Made by a program: the position numbers and the translations under genes. Shown here piece after piece: positions 15,483-23,769 of a DNA stretch of 40,133 nucleotides. The stretch comes from Candidatus Rokuibacteriota bacterium (GTDB lineage: Bacteria > Methylomirabilota > Methylomirabilia > Rokubacteriales > CSP1-6). Where the stretch lies: contig QHSQ01000154.1 of NCBI GenBank assembly GCA_003221615.1, positions 1-40,133 of the forward strand, in the 5' to 3' direction. Numbering within the stretch: the stretch's first letter is position 1; the number at the start of each line of letters is the position of its first letter. The notes beneath the pieces were generated by a model. It made no database searches. It saw nothing but the letters and a program-made list of their open reading frames with translations, and had not been told where the DNA came from.

Positions 15483-16310
15483 ATGGCGACGGTGAGGATC
15501 GGCCACAGCCCCGACGCGGACGACGCCTTCATGTTCTATGCGCTCACCGCCGGGAAGGTGAAGATTCCGGGGGTGACGGTCGAGCACGTGCTCGAGGACA
15601 TCGAGTCGCTGAATCGGCGGGCGCGCACCGCGGAGCTCGAGGTGACGGCGGTGTCTTTCGCCACCTACCTCCTGATCGCCGATCAATACCGGATGATGGA
15701 TCCCGGCGCGTCGATGGGGAAGGGCTACGGCCCGATCCTGGTGGCGCGCGGCCCGATTCCCAGGGCCGAGCTCGAGGAGCGCGTGGTCGCGATCCCCGGC
15801 AAGCACACCACCTCGGCGCTGCTCCTGCGCCTCTACGTCGGCGACCCGCCGCTGATCGAGGTCGCCTTCGACAAGATCCCTCAGGCCGTGCTCGACGGCC
15901 AGGCCGAGCTGGGGCTTCTGATTCACGAGGGCCAGATCACCCATCCGAAGATGGGGCTCACGAAAGTTCTCGACCTGGGCGAGGCCTGGCAGGCCGACAC
16001 GGGGCTGCCGCTGCCACTCGGCGTCAACGTGATGCGCCGGGACCTCGGCGAGGACCTCCATCGCGCGCTGTCGCAGGGGCTGCGCGACTCGATCGCCTGG
16101 GCTCACGCGAACGTCGACGAGGCGCTCGAGTACGCGATGCGCTACGGGCGGGGGATCGACAAGGAAACCTGCCGGCGATTCGTTCTCATGTACGTCAACG
16201 ACTACACGCTGGCGCTCGGCCGTGACGGGCGCGCCGCGATCGAGCGCCTGTTCGCGATGGCCCACGCCAAGGGCCTGATCGCCGAAGTCCCGCCGATCGA
16301 CCCCGTCTAG
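15483..16310 (+). CDS. mqnD: 1,4-dihydroxy-6-naphthoate synthase (futalosine pathway)
   Basis: 275 residues of the periplasmic-binding-protein-like MqnD family, which converts cyclic dehypoxanthine futalosine to 1,4-dihydroxy-6-naphthoate for menaquinone synthesis. The N-terminal IGHSPDADDAFMFYAL is the family signature. SFATYLLIADQYRMM and KGYGPILVA follow, then GKHTTSALLLRLY and GLLIHEGQ. An AGGA ribosome site overlaps the stop of the PHP gene. The 3' end overlaps the convergent mqnC by four bases, so mqnD and the mqnC-mqnE pair meet tail to tail. Confidence 0.96.
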   Translation: MATVRIGHSPDADDAFMFYALTAGKVKIPGVTVEHVLEDIESLNRRARTAELEVTAVSFATYLLIADQYRMMDPGASMGKGYGPILVARGPIPRAELEERVVAIPGKHTTSALLLRLYVGDPPLIEVAFDKIPQAVLDGQAELGLLIHEGQITHPKMGLTKVLDLGEAWQADTGLPLPLGVNVMRRDLGEDLHRALSQGLRDSIAWAHANVDEALEYAMRYGRGIDKETCRRFVLMYVNDYTLALGRDGRAAIERLFAMAHAKGLIAEVPPIDPV

Positions 16311-17380
16311 TACCGCTTCAGAATCTCGTACTCGGTCGTGCGCTGGGCGGGCGTGAAGCCGGCCTCGCGGATCAACGTGACGATCTCGTCGACCTCGATC
16401 GTGTTCACGAACGCGGCGGCCTTGTGCACGTTCTCCTCGAGCAGGGTGCCGCCCCAGTCGTCGGCCCCGAAGTGGAGCGCGATCTGACCGGTGCGCTTGC
16501 CCTCCGAGAACCACGAGGCCTGGACGTGCGGGAAGTTGTCGAGGTAGAGGCGTGAGACCGCGACCATACGGAGGTACATGTTCGGGCCCTTCGGGTGCTT
16601 GATCCATTTCGCGAGCAAGGTATTGTTCGGCTTGAACGACCACGGCACGAACGCCGTGAACCCGCCGTAGAGGTCCTGGAGCTCGCGGATCACGTCGAGG
16701 TGCTCGAGGAGATCGTCGACCTGCTCGACGTGGCCATACATCATGGTCGCCGTCGACTTGAAGCCGCGACGGTGAGCTTCCCGATGCACCTCGAGCCACG
16801 TGTCGGGCCCGCCCTTCTTGGGCTCGATCCGGCGGCGGACCCGCTCGGACAGCACCTCGGCCCCGCCGCCCGGCAGCGTCCGCTGCCCCGCGTCCCAGAG
16901 ACGATCGAGGACGTCGCGGATCGTGAGGCTCTCGACCTGCGCGACGGTCCGGATCTCGGACGCGGTGAAGAAGTGCGGGGTGACGTCCGGGAAGCGGCGG
17001 CGTGTCTCGCGCACGATCGTCGTGTAGTAGTCGAGCGGCAAAGCCGGGTTGTGGCCGCCCTGGAGCAGCACGGTCGTGGCGCCCTTCGAGGCCGCGAACT
17101 CGATCTTGCTCAGCACCTCCTCGACCGTCAGCGTGTAGGCCTCGGGGTCACCCGGCTTGCGATAGAAGGCGCAGAACTGGCAGTCGGTGATGCACACGTT
17201 CGTGTAGTTCGGATTCGAGTCGATCACGAACGTGACGACCTTCTCGGGGAAGCGCGCGCGCCGCGCCTCGGCGGCGAGCGCGCCCAGCTCGAGCAGCGGC
17301 GCGTCGGCGAGGAGCCAGCGCCCCTCCGCGCGGTCGAGGCGCTTTCCGTCGAGGACCTTGTCGCGGATGGCGTCGATCAT
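16307..17380 (-). CDS. mqnC: Cyclic dehypoxanthinyl futalosine synthase (radical SAM)
   Basis: 357 residues. It closes the ring of dehypoxanthine futalosine in the alternative menaquinone pathway. The radical-SAM cluster motif is C63-x3-C67-x2-C70 in NVCITDCQFC, preceded by VIDSNPNYT. LLQGGHNP, LPGGGAEVLS and the C-terminal GADDWGGTLLEENVH stretch are typical of MqnC and distinguish it from MqnE. It lies 16 bases downstream of mqnE on the same strand, so the two form an operon. Confidence 0.97.
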   Translation of the reverse strand: MIDAIRDKVLDGKRLDRAEGRWLLADAPLLELGALAAEARRARFPEKVVTFVIDSNPNYTNVCITDCQFCAFYRKPGDPEAYTLTVEEVLSKIEFAASKGATTVLLQGGHNPALPLDYYTTIVRETRRRFPDVTPHFFTASEIRTVAQVESLTIRDVLDRLWDAGQRTLPGGGAEVLSERVRRRIEPKKGGPDTWLEVHREAHRRGFKSTATMMYGHVEQVDDLLEHLDVIRELQDLYGGFTAFVPWSFKPNNTLLAKWIKHPKGPNMYLRMVAVSRLYLDNFPHVQASWFSEGKRTGQIALHFGADDWGGTLLEENVHKAAAFVNTIEVDEIVTLIREAGFTPAQRTTEYEILKRY

Positions 17381-17396
17381 TGACGGGCCTGCGCCA

Positions 17397-18494
17397 TCAC
17401 GCCGCGGCGCCCTCGCGGTCCCAGACGCGCACGACGTTGTAGAGCGCGTCGCGCTCGACCGGCACCTTGTTTGCGTCGCGGATGATGCGGAAGAGCTGCT
17501 CGCGCGCGAGGCCCGCGGGGGTCTCGGCGCCCGCCATGTGCTGGACCCGCTCGTCCTCGAGCGTGCCGTTGACGTCGTCGGCGCCGAAGTGGAGGGCGAC
17601 CGACGCGGTCTCCTCGCCGAGAAGCACCCAGTACGCCTCGACGTGGGGGAAGTTGTCGAGCAGGAGCCGGGCCGCGGCGATCGTGCGGAGGTTGTCGGCT
17701 GGCGGCGTCGAGCGCGGCACGAGCCTGGTGGTGCCCACCTGATAGGGCAGCGCGATGAACGTGAGAAAGCCGCCGGAGCGGTCCTGCTGCTCGCGCAGCC
17801 GGAGCAGGTGATCGACCCGCTCGGCGAGCGTCTCGACGTGGCCGTAGAGCATCGTGGCGTTGGTCCGGATGCCGAGCGAGTGCGCGATGCCGTGGATCTC
17901 GCACCAGCGGTCGCCGTCGGCCTTGCCGGCGTAGCGCAGCTGCTTGGCCAGGCGCGAGGAGAAGATCTCGGCGCCGCCGCCCGGCATCGTCTGGAGCCCG
18001 GCGGCCTTCAAACGCGCGAGGGCTTCCGGTGGCTCGATCTTCCAGCGTCGCCAGAAGTAGTCGATCTCGGCGGCCGTGAAGGCCTTGATCTGCACGTTGG
18101 GGCGCGCCGCGTGCAAGCCGGCGATGATCCGTTCGTAGTACTCGAAGGGCCAGTCCGGATGGTGGCCGCCGACGATGTGGACCTCGCGGACCTCCTCGCT
18201 GACCATGCCGATGATGTCCTCGACCGTGTACTCGAAGGCGCCGGCTTCGCCCTTCTTTCGCGCGAAGCCGCAGAACGCGCACGAGAGCACGCACACGTTG
18301 GTCGGCGAGATGTAGCGATTGAGGACGAAATAGACGCGATCGCCCTCGCGAGAGGATTTCACGTGATCGGCCATGCGCCCGAGGCCCAGGAGATCGTCGG
18401 TCTCGAAGAGGAGCAGCCCGTCGTCGCGCGTGAGGCGCCGCCCGGTCTGGACCTTGTCCCAGACAGCCGTCAGGCGCGTGTCGGAAAAGTGCAA
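17397..18494 (-). CDS. mqnE: Aminofutalosine synthase (radical SAM)
   Basis: 365 residues. It joins the chorismate-derived enolpyruvyl-benzoate to SAM to give aminofutalosine, the first committed steps of the pathway. The cluster motif is C68-x3-C72-x2-C75 in NVCVLSCAFC. EVHIVGGHHPDWPF, KAFTAAEIDYF and MPGGGAEIFSSR are MqnE signatures, with GADDVNGT at the end. The start is a TTG at 18494 preceded by GGGAGGAG, and TATAAT stands 36 bases before it. mqnA and mqnB (or MTA/SAH nucleosidase) are not in the window. Confidence 0.96.
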   Translation of the reverse strand: MHFSDTRLTAVWDKVQTGRRLTRDDGLLLFETDDLLGLGRMADHVKSSREGDRVYFVLNRYISPTNVCVLSCAFCGFARKKGEAGAFEYTVEDIIGMVSEEVREVHIVGGHHPDWPFEYYERIIAGLHAARPNVQIKAFTAAEIDYFWRRWKIEPPEALARLKAAGLQTMPGGGAEIFSSRLAKQLRYAGKADGDRWCEIHGIAHSLGIRTNATMLYGHVETLAERVDHLLRLREQQDRSGGFLTFIALPYQVGTTRLVPRSTPPADNLRTIAAARLLLDNFPHVEAYWVLLGEETASVALHFGADDVNGTLEDERVQHMAGAETPAGLAREQLFRIIRDANKVPVERDALYNVVRVWDREGAAA

Positions 18495-18529
18495 TCGCTC
18501 CTCCCGGGTAAGGCGTAACGGTCGATCGG

Positions 18530-18535
18530 ATTATA
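18530..18535 (-). promoter_or_regulatory. -10 box (TATAAT) of the mqnE-mqnC operon
   Basis: A perfect TATAAT on the minus strand, 36 bases before the mqnE start. TCGACG lies 18 bases further upstream and could serve as a partial -35 (four of six). The region is shared with the divergent MetE-like gene. Confidence 0.6.
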
Positions 18536-18642
18536 TCGGGCCGGCGTGCGTGCCGTCGAGATTTGGCCCGGGATTGGGCCGGCCGGCCGTGAGGCGGCGG
18601 TCACGGCTAGACAGGTCGCCGTGGCTCTGCTAGAAGGACCGA

Positions 18643-19668
18643 GTGCTGCTGACGACGATCGCCGGAAGCCTGCCGAAGCCCGCGTGGCTGGCGAAACCCC
18701 AAGCGCTGTGGGCACCCTGGAACCTGTCGGGCCCGGCGCTCGCCGAGGGCAAGCGCGACGCGGTGCTGGTGGCGCTCGCCGAGCAGGAAGCGGCCGGCAT
18801 CGACATCGTCACCGACGGCGAGCAGTCACGGCAGCACTTCGTTCACGGCTTTCTCGAGGCGATCGACGGCGTCGACTTCACCCGCCGCGTGACGATCGGC
18901 ATCCGCGCCGACCGCTACAAGGCCGAGGTGCCCACGGTGACCGGGCCGCTCGCGCGCCGGCGCGCGGTGCACGCCGACGAGGTCGCGTTCGCGCGTGCCC
19001 ACACGGCGAAGCCGCTCAAGTTCACGATACCCGGTCCGATGACGATCGTCGACACGCTCGCCGACGAGCACTATCGCGATCGGCGCCGCCTGGCTATGGA
19101 ATTCGCCCGGGTCATCAACGAGGAGGCGCGCGAGCTCGTGGCGCGCGGCCTGGACGTCCTGCAGCTCGACGAGCCCGCGTTCAACGTCTACATGGACGAC
19201 GTCCTGGCGTGGGGGATCGAGGCGCTCCATCGCGCGATCGAGGGACTCTCGTGCACGACCGCCGTCCACATCTGCTACGGCTACGGGATCAAGGCCAACA
19301 TCGACTGGAAGGCGACCCTCGGCTCGGAGTGGCGGCAATACGAACAGACGTTCCCGGCCCTCGCGGCCAGCGAGATCGACCAGATCTCGATCGAGTGCGC
19401 GAACTCGCGCGTGCCCGTCTCGCTGCTCGGGCTCCTCAAGGGCAAGGACGTCCTGGTGGGAGCCGTCGACGTCGCGACGGACGCCGTCGAGACGCCCACG
19501 GAGGTGGCCGCGACCATCCGGCGCGTTCTGCCGTATGTGCCGGCCGAGCGTCTCTACCCGTGCACGAACTGCGGGATGGTGCCGCTCGCCCGCGCCGTCG
19601 CCCACGGCAAGCTACGGGCGCTGGTCGCCGGCGCGGCGCTCGTCCGGCGAGAGCTCGGCGCTACCTGA
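18643..19668 (+). CDS. Core MetE-like cobalamin-independent methionine synthase family protein
   Basis: 341 residues covering only the catalytic (C-terminal) barrel of MetE, as in archaeal and other short versions. The zinc ligands are visible: HIC (His209, Cys211) and YPCTNCG (Cys307, Cys310), with LQLDEPAF at 174-180. The GTG start has AAGGA a few bases upstream. A full MetE is about 750 residues with an N-terminal folate-binding half, missing here, so the methyl donor may be methylcobalamin, a corrinoid protein or another methyl compound. It is divergent from mqnE and ends overlapping the ABC permease gene by eight bases. Confidence 0.9.
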   Translation: MLLTTIAGSLPKPAWLAKPQALWAPWNLSGPALAEGKRDAVLVALAEQEAAGIDIVTDGEQSRQHFVHGFLEAIDGVDFTRRVTIGIRADRYKAEVPTVTGPLARRRAVHADEVAFARAHTAKPLKFTIPGPMTIVDTLADEHYRDRRRLAMEFARVINEEARELVARGLDVLQLDEPAFNVYMDDVLAWGIEALHRAIEGLSCTTAVHICYGYGIKANIDWKATLGSEWRQYEQTFPALAASEIDQISIECANSRVPVSLLGLLKGKDVLVGAVDVATDAVETPTEVAATIRRVLPYVPAERLYPCTNCGMVPLARAVAHGKLRALVAGAALVRRELGAT

Positions 19669-20515
19669 TCGCGCCGAGCGTGAAGCCCGAGATGAACCGG
19701 TTGAGGAAGAGGTTGTAGAGGAACGCGACCGGGAGGCTGGTGATCAGGCAGGCGGCCATCAGCGAGCCCCAGAAGAAGACGTCTCCTCGCACCAGGTTCG
19801 TCGGCACGCCCACGCTCACCGTCTGCTGACCGCTCGAGGTGATGAAGGTCAGCGCGTACGTGAACTCCTGGATCGTCAGGGTGAAGGCGAAGATGACCGC
19901 CGACAGGATCCCGGCCAGCGAGATCGGCATGATGATCTGCACGATCGCTCGCGCCCGGCTGCAACCGTCCACCATCGCCGCCTCCTCGATGTCCTTCGGG
20001 ATCGACTTGAAGAACCCCATGAGGAGCCACACGCAGAACGGGATCGTGAACGACGGGTAGACGACGACCAGCGCCCACAGCGTGTCTTGCAAGCCCAGGG
20101 TCGCGACGATGCGTGACATCGGGATGAACAGCAGGGTCGAGGGCACCAGGTAGGTCAGGAAGATCCCGATGCCGAGCCGCTCGCCCCACTTGCCCGTCAG
20201 CCGGGCCAGCGCGTAACCGGCCGGCAGCGCCAGCGCCAGGGTGATCAGGACGACCAGCGCGCCGACGATCAGCGTGTTCCGGAGCCATGTCAGGTAGAGC
20301 GTCTTCTCGAAGAGAAGCTTCAGATTCGCCAGGGTCAGGTGGTCGTTGAAGATCAGCGGGTTGTTCTTGAGGTCGTAGAGGTCGCGATCGGTCTTGAACG
20401 TCGCCAGCAGCATCCAGTAGAACGGGAACGCCAGCAGCGCCGCGAACGCGGTGACGGTAGCGTAGAGCCCGACCTGCTCCGCGATCTTCCGCGCGCGTCC
20501 CGCCTTCACGCTCAC
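19661..20515 (-). CDS. Sugar-type ABC transporter permease (MalG-like)
   Basis: 284 residues with about six transmembrane helices. The EAA loop is clear (IEEAAMVDGCSR followed by IIMPIS), and FPFYWMLLATFKT near the N-terminus is typical of MalG-type permeases of the carbohydrate uptake CUT1 family. It starts at a GTG that overlaps the stop of the MalF-like gene by four bases. It ends overlapping the convergent MetE-like gene. No ATPase gene follows. Confidence 0.94.
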   Translation of the reverse strand: MSVKAGRARKIAEQVGLYATVTAFAALLAFPFYWMLLATFKTDRDLYDLKNNPLIFNDHLTLANLKLLFEKTLYLTWLRNTLIVGALVVLITLALALPAGYALARLTGKWGERLGIGIFLTYLVPSTLLFIPMSRIVATLGLQDTLWALVVVYPSFTIPFCVWLLMGFFKSIPKDIEEAAMVDGCSRARAIVQIIMPISLAGILSAVIFAFTLTIQEFTYALTFITSSGQQTVSVGVPTNLVRGDVFFWGSLMAACLITSLPVAFLYNLFLNRFISGFTLGAIR

Positions 20516-21480
20516 GCCACCTCGGCGCGGCGGGCGATCTGCAGCATGACCACCGCGACCACCACCAGCACCGGGAACAGGAAGAGCGAGATCGCGGCGC
20601 CGCCGGCGAGGTCGCCGCCGAGGATGCCGGTGAAGAAGGCCAGGCTCGACAGCACCTGTGTCGCCTGGGCGGGGCCGCCGCGCGTCAGCACGTAGATGAC
20701 GGTCATGTCGGTGAAGGCGAAGATGATCCCGAAGAGGCCGGCCACCGTGAGGATCGGACGCAGGAGCGGCAGGACGATGTGGAATTCACGCGACCAGAAG
20801 CCGGCGCCGTCGACCTGGGCCGCCTCGTTGACCTCGCGCGGGATCGAGGTGAGGCCGGCCAGGATGATGACCGTCGAGAAGGGCAGCAGCCGCCAGACGT
20901 GGACGGCGATCACCGAGGCCATCGCCAGATCCCGCTCGCCGAACCACATGGGCCAGGTGTTCGTGCCGACGATGTGCAGGGCCTGTAGCACCCAGTTCAC
21001 CGGGCTGTAGAGCGAGTCGAGCATCCACTTCCAGGCAATCGTCCCGAGCGAGATCGGCGCGACCCACGGCAGCAGGATCAGAAAGCGAAAGATCGACTTG
21101 CCGAAGAAGTTCTTGGTGAGGCAGGTGGCGAGGATCTTTCCGAACACGAGCACCAACACTTGTGACGCCACCGTGAAGATGAGCGTGTTGCCGAGCGACT
21201 TCCGGAAGGTGGGGCTCTCGAGCGCGCTCCGGATGTTCTCAAGCCCGACGAACGTGTAGGTGCTGCTGGCGATCTTGGCGTCGCTCATCGCCAGGTAGAT
21301 CGAAAGGCAGAACGGAAATCCGACGAGCGCGATCACGTACAGCACGGCCGGCAGGATCATGACCGGGCCGAGGAAGCTCTCGCGGTCTAGCAGCGGACGC
21401 TTCGACCGCGGACGTGAAGAGGCCCCGCTGAGCGGGGCCTCGGGCGCGTCCGATCGGGCTGAAGGTACTACTTGTTCCAC
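20512..21480 (-). CDS. Sugar-type ABC transporter permease (MalF-like)
   Basis: Up to 322 residues with six membrane helices; the EAA loop is VNEAAQVDGAGFW then IVLPLLRP. The longest start is a GTG at 21480 that overlaps the end of the binding-protein gene by 13 bases. A shorter start at the ATG at 21360 (residue 41) would remove a Ser/Arg/Pro-rich tail and begin just before the first helix. A strong hairpin at 21419-21441 falls inside the first reading. I keep the longer form because no ribosome site is evident for the shorter, but the start is uncertain. Confidence 0.9.
   Translation of the reverse strand: MEQVVPSARSDAPEAPLSGASSRPRSKRPLLDRESFLGPVMILPAVLYVIALVGFPFCLSIYLAMSDAKIASSTYTFVGLENIRSALESPTFRKSLGNTLIFTVASQVLVLVFGKILATCLTKNFFGKSIFRFLILLPWVAPISLGTIAWKWMLDSLYSPVNWVLQALHIVGTNTWPMWFGERDLAMASVIAVHVWRLLPFSTVIILAGLTSIPREVNEAAQVDGAGFWSREFHIVLPLLRPILTVAGLFGIIFAFTDMTVIYVLTRGGPAQATQVLSSLAFFTGILGGDLAGGAAISLFLFPVLVVVAVVMLQIARRAEVA
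21419..21441 (-). terminator. Strong hairpin at the binding-protein/permease junction
   Basis: A perfect 10-bp stem (GAGGCCCCGC and its complement) with a 3-base loop, 27 bases past the stop of the binding-protein gene. No T run follows, so it is more likely a 3'-end stabiliser or partial attenuator that makes the binding protein more abundant than the permeases, as intercistronic hairpins do in other ABC operons. Confidence 0.6.
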
Positions 21481-22793
21481 TTCGCGAAGATGCGCTTCAT
21501 GTCCGCTTCGGCCTGCTTGGCTGAGTCCTCGGCCGACTGCTCGCCCTTGGCGACGCGCGCGAACATGTCCGGGATGACGAAGGTATTGAACACCTCGTCC
21601 ATGGCGGCGGTGGTGTGGCCGGGATAGCCGGGGTACGCGCTGTACTTCTCGAAGTCACCCAGGATCGCGTACTCCTCGGGGTTCACCTTGTCGGCGGCCA
21701 ACTTGCCCTTGATGTCGGTCACCGACTTCGAGAACGACGGGAAGTTGTAGAACTCGCTGGCCAGGAACGCGTCGTTGTAGCTGCCGATCAGGTCCACCAC
21801 GAACTTCTTGGCCAGCTCGGGATTCTCCGCGAACTGCCAGACGACGTAACAGTGCAGCAGATGCTCGGAGGCCATGCGCTTGGCCGGGCCGGCCGCCGGG
21901 AGCGCGAGGCCGGCCTTCTTGGCCAGCTCGGGGTTCTGCTTCTCGAGCGTCCGGATGGCCGAGATCGCGTTCTGGATGATGTGGCCCTTGCCGGACACGA
22001 AGAATCGGTTGTTGGACGAGGGGTCCCAGGTGAAGACCTCGGCCGTCTCCGACTCCTTGTAGATGGCGGTCATCAGCTTGATGGCCTCGACCGTCGCCTT
22101 GGAGTTGATCATCACCTTCGTGCTCGACTCGTCCTGCTCCTGCGCGCCGTACGACCAGAGGAGCGCGCGGAGCATCATGTTGGTGTCGAGCTCCTGGGAG
22201 ATGCCGAACCCGGCGGGCATGCCGTTCTTCTCCTTGATCTTGCGGCTGCCCTCGCGGATGTGCTCCCAGGTGTCGGGCTTCATGCCGACCTCGCCCCAGG
22301 CGTCCTTGCGATAGTGGAGCGGGTCGGGCACCCAGTTGTCGGAAACCGCGAAATACTTGTTCGTCTTCGGATTGAATGTGGCGCGCTGGGCGAGGTTCAC
22401 GAGCTTGCCGTACTTCTTCTCGCACTCCGAGACGACATCGTTCATCGGCATGACGACGTTCTCGTAGGCCGGCGGCGGATCGAGGAACCCGAAGAGATCG
22501 TGGCCCTTCTTCGCCGAGACCTCGGCGGCGGCGCGGGCGCGCAGGTCGTTGACCGAGATGTGGTCGACGACGACCTTGACGTTGTTCTTGGCGCCCCACT
22601 CCGGGCAGTACTTCTTGTCGAACCACTCGTCGAAGGCGGGCACGAAATGAGTCCACTGCCCGATCTTGAGTGTGTCCGACTTCGCGCGAGCCGAGCGGAC
22701 GATGATGGTCGGCCCAACCGCGGCCGCGGTTGCGACTCCGGCCCCCTTGAGGAAGGTACGACGGGTCAGGCGGGATTTGCGAGAGTCTGCCAT
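21468..22793 (-). CDS. Extracellular sugar-type ABC solute-binding protein, Tat-exported
   Basis: 441 residues. The N-terminus carries a twin-arginine signal (RRTFLKGAG, then a hydrophobic run, ending ARA), so it is folded before export. The mature part is a cluster B (SBP_bac_1) carbohydrate-type binding protein with ISVNDLRARAAAE, the KDAWGEVGMKPDTWE stretch and a helical C-terminal domain. It heads a three-gene operon with two permeases. A strong promoter and AAGGAGGAG ribosome site precede it, as expected for the most expressed subunit. The ligand is not identifiable and no ATPase is encoded nearby. Confidence 0.94.
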   Translation of the reverse strand: MADSRKSRLTRRTFLKGAGVATAAAVGPTIIVRSARAKSDTLKIGQWTHFVPAFDEWFDKKYCPEWGAKNNVKVVVDHISVNDLRARAAAEVSAKKGHDLFGFLDPPPAYENVVMPMNDVVSECEKKYGKLVNLAQRATFNPKTNKYFAVSDNWVPDPLHYRKDAWGEVGMKPDTWEHIREGSRKIKEKNGMPAGFGISQELDTNMMLRALLWSYGAQEQDESSTKVMINSKATVEAIKLMTAIYKESETAEVFTWDPSSNNRFFVSGKGHIIQNAISAIRTLEKQNPELAKKAGLALPAAGPAKRMASEHLLHCYVVWQFAENPELAKKFVVDLIGSYNDAFLASEFYNFPSFSKSVTDIKGKLAADKVNPEEYAILGDFEKYSAYPGYPGHTTAAMDEVFNTFVIPDMFARVAKGEQSAEDSAKQAEADMKRIFAKWNK

Positions 22794-22821
22794 GCGGTGC
22801 TCCTCCTTGAAACCAAAATCG

Positions 22822-22851
22822 ATTCTAGGCTCCGCTCGGCGGCGGCGTCAA
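22822..22851 (-). promoter_or_regulatory. Promoter of the sugar-type ABC operon
   Basis: On the minus strand TTGACG (22851-22846), an 18-base spacer and TAGAAT (22827-22822) stand 28 bases before the ATG of the binding protein, with AAGGAGGAG between. This is one of the best sigma-70-like promoters in the window. Confidence 0.75.
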
Positions 22852-22889
22852 ACTTCCGCGGCGAGGCCGAACCCCACGTGGCCCTGTGC

Positions 22890-22895
22890 TATTCT
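22890..22895 (+). promoter_or_regulatory. Extended -10 box of the MaoC-led operon
   Basis: TGCTATTCT contains an extended -10 (TGn then TATTCT) that ends 11 bases before the ATG at 22907, with no ribosome site between. This fits a leaderless or near-leaderless mRNA. Confidence 0.45.
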
Positions 22896-22906
22896 GGGCG
22901 GCGCCC

Positions 22907-23353
22907 ATGGCCGATCCGAGGCGATACTTCGACGAGATCGAGCTCAGCGAGGAGTACGAGTCTCCCGGGCGGACGGTGACCGAGGCCGACGTCGTGATGT
23001 TCGCGGGGCTCTCCGGCGACTACAACGTCCTGCACACCGACGCCGAGTTCATGAAGACGACGATCTTCGGCGAGCGCATCGCCCACGGACTCCTGTGTCT
23101 GGCGATCCAGTCCGGGCTCTTTAGCCGCGCCACCGCGCCGTACGCCACGCTCGCATTCGGCGGGCTGCGCTGGAAATTCAAGCTGCCGGTGAAGATCGGC
23201 GACACGATCAGGCTTCGGGCGAAGGTGATCGAAAAGAAGGACCTCGACAAGCCCGACCGCGGGCTCGTCACGCTCGAGCGCACGATCCTCAATCAGCGTG
23301 ACGAGATCGTCCAACAGGGTCAGACCGACCTCATCGTGCAGAAACGTTCGTGA
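22907..23353 (+). CDS. MaoC-like dehydratase (hot-dog fold), catalytic
   Basis: 148 residues from the ATG at 22907. The hydratase motif is complete: SGDYNVLHTDAEFM with the catalytic Asp and His, then GERIAHGLL. The rest is a single hot-dog domain with GLRWKFKLPVKIGDTI. Family members hydrate or dehydrate enoyl-CoA thioesters. The next gene is a second hot-dog protein without this motif, starting at an overlapping GTGA, so the two probably form a heteromer. Confidence 0.9.
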   Translation: MADPRRYFDEIELSEEYESPGRTVTEADVVMFAGLSGDYNVLHTDAEFMKTTIFGERIAHGLLCLAIQSGLFSRATAPYATLAFGGLRWKFKLPVKIGDTIRLRAKVIEKKDLDKPDRGLVTLERTILNQRDEIVQQGQTDLIVQKRS

Positions 23354-23769
23354 CCGCCGCCCGCACGTACTTCGAGGACATCGTCGTCGACAGGGTCCAG
23401 TTGACGCCGGCCATCACCGTGACCGAGGCCCACGTGGCAATGTACCAGGGCCTGACGCGCGAGGTACCCTTGGAATCGAGCGACGTTCCCGACGTCCTGC
23501 CCCTGTGCATGGCCATCGGGCTCGGCTGGCGGGTCAAGGACCCGCCGATGGTCGTGCAGGCGTTCGTCGGGCTCGACTGGAAAGTGATGAAAGAGCTCCG
23601 CGTCGGCGACACGATGCACAGCCGGTCGCGGATCGTCTCGAAGCGCGCGCTGCGTGACGGCGGCCTCGTCGTCGACGAGCGTACGATCCTGGATCAGCAC
23701 GGCGAGGTCGTGCAGCAGGGTAAGTTCACGTTCCTCGTCGCCAAGCGACAGAAGGAGGCATCGGCATGA
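23350..23769 (+). CDS. MaoC-like hot-dog protein lacking the catalytic motif
   Basis: 139 residues starting at a GTG that overlaps the preceding stop (GTGA). It shares the beginning (YFEDIVVDRVQLTP versus YFDEIELSEEYESP) and the end (GEVVQQGKFTFLV versus DEIVQQGQTDLIV) of its neighbour. The Asp-x-His segment is replaced by LTREVPLESSDVPDV and GLGWRV. It is therefore probably a non-catalytic partner that shapes the substrate pocket, as in two-subunit dehydratases. Its own TGA overlaps the ilvD ATG. Confidence 0.82.
   Translation: MTAARTYFEDIVVDRVQLTPAITVTEAHVAMYQGLTREVPLESSDVPDVLPLCMAIGLGWRVKDPPMVVQAFVGLDWKVMKELRVGDTMHSRSRIVSKRALRDGGLVVDERTILDQHGEVVQQGKFTFLVAKRQKEASA

Noticed and set aside
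12060-16799. Long minus-strand frames opposite the NYN, MmgE/PrpD and PHP-mqnD genes
   Set aside because: They have biased composition without recognisable domains, while the plus-strand proteins are clear family members.
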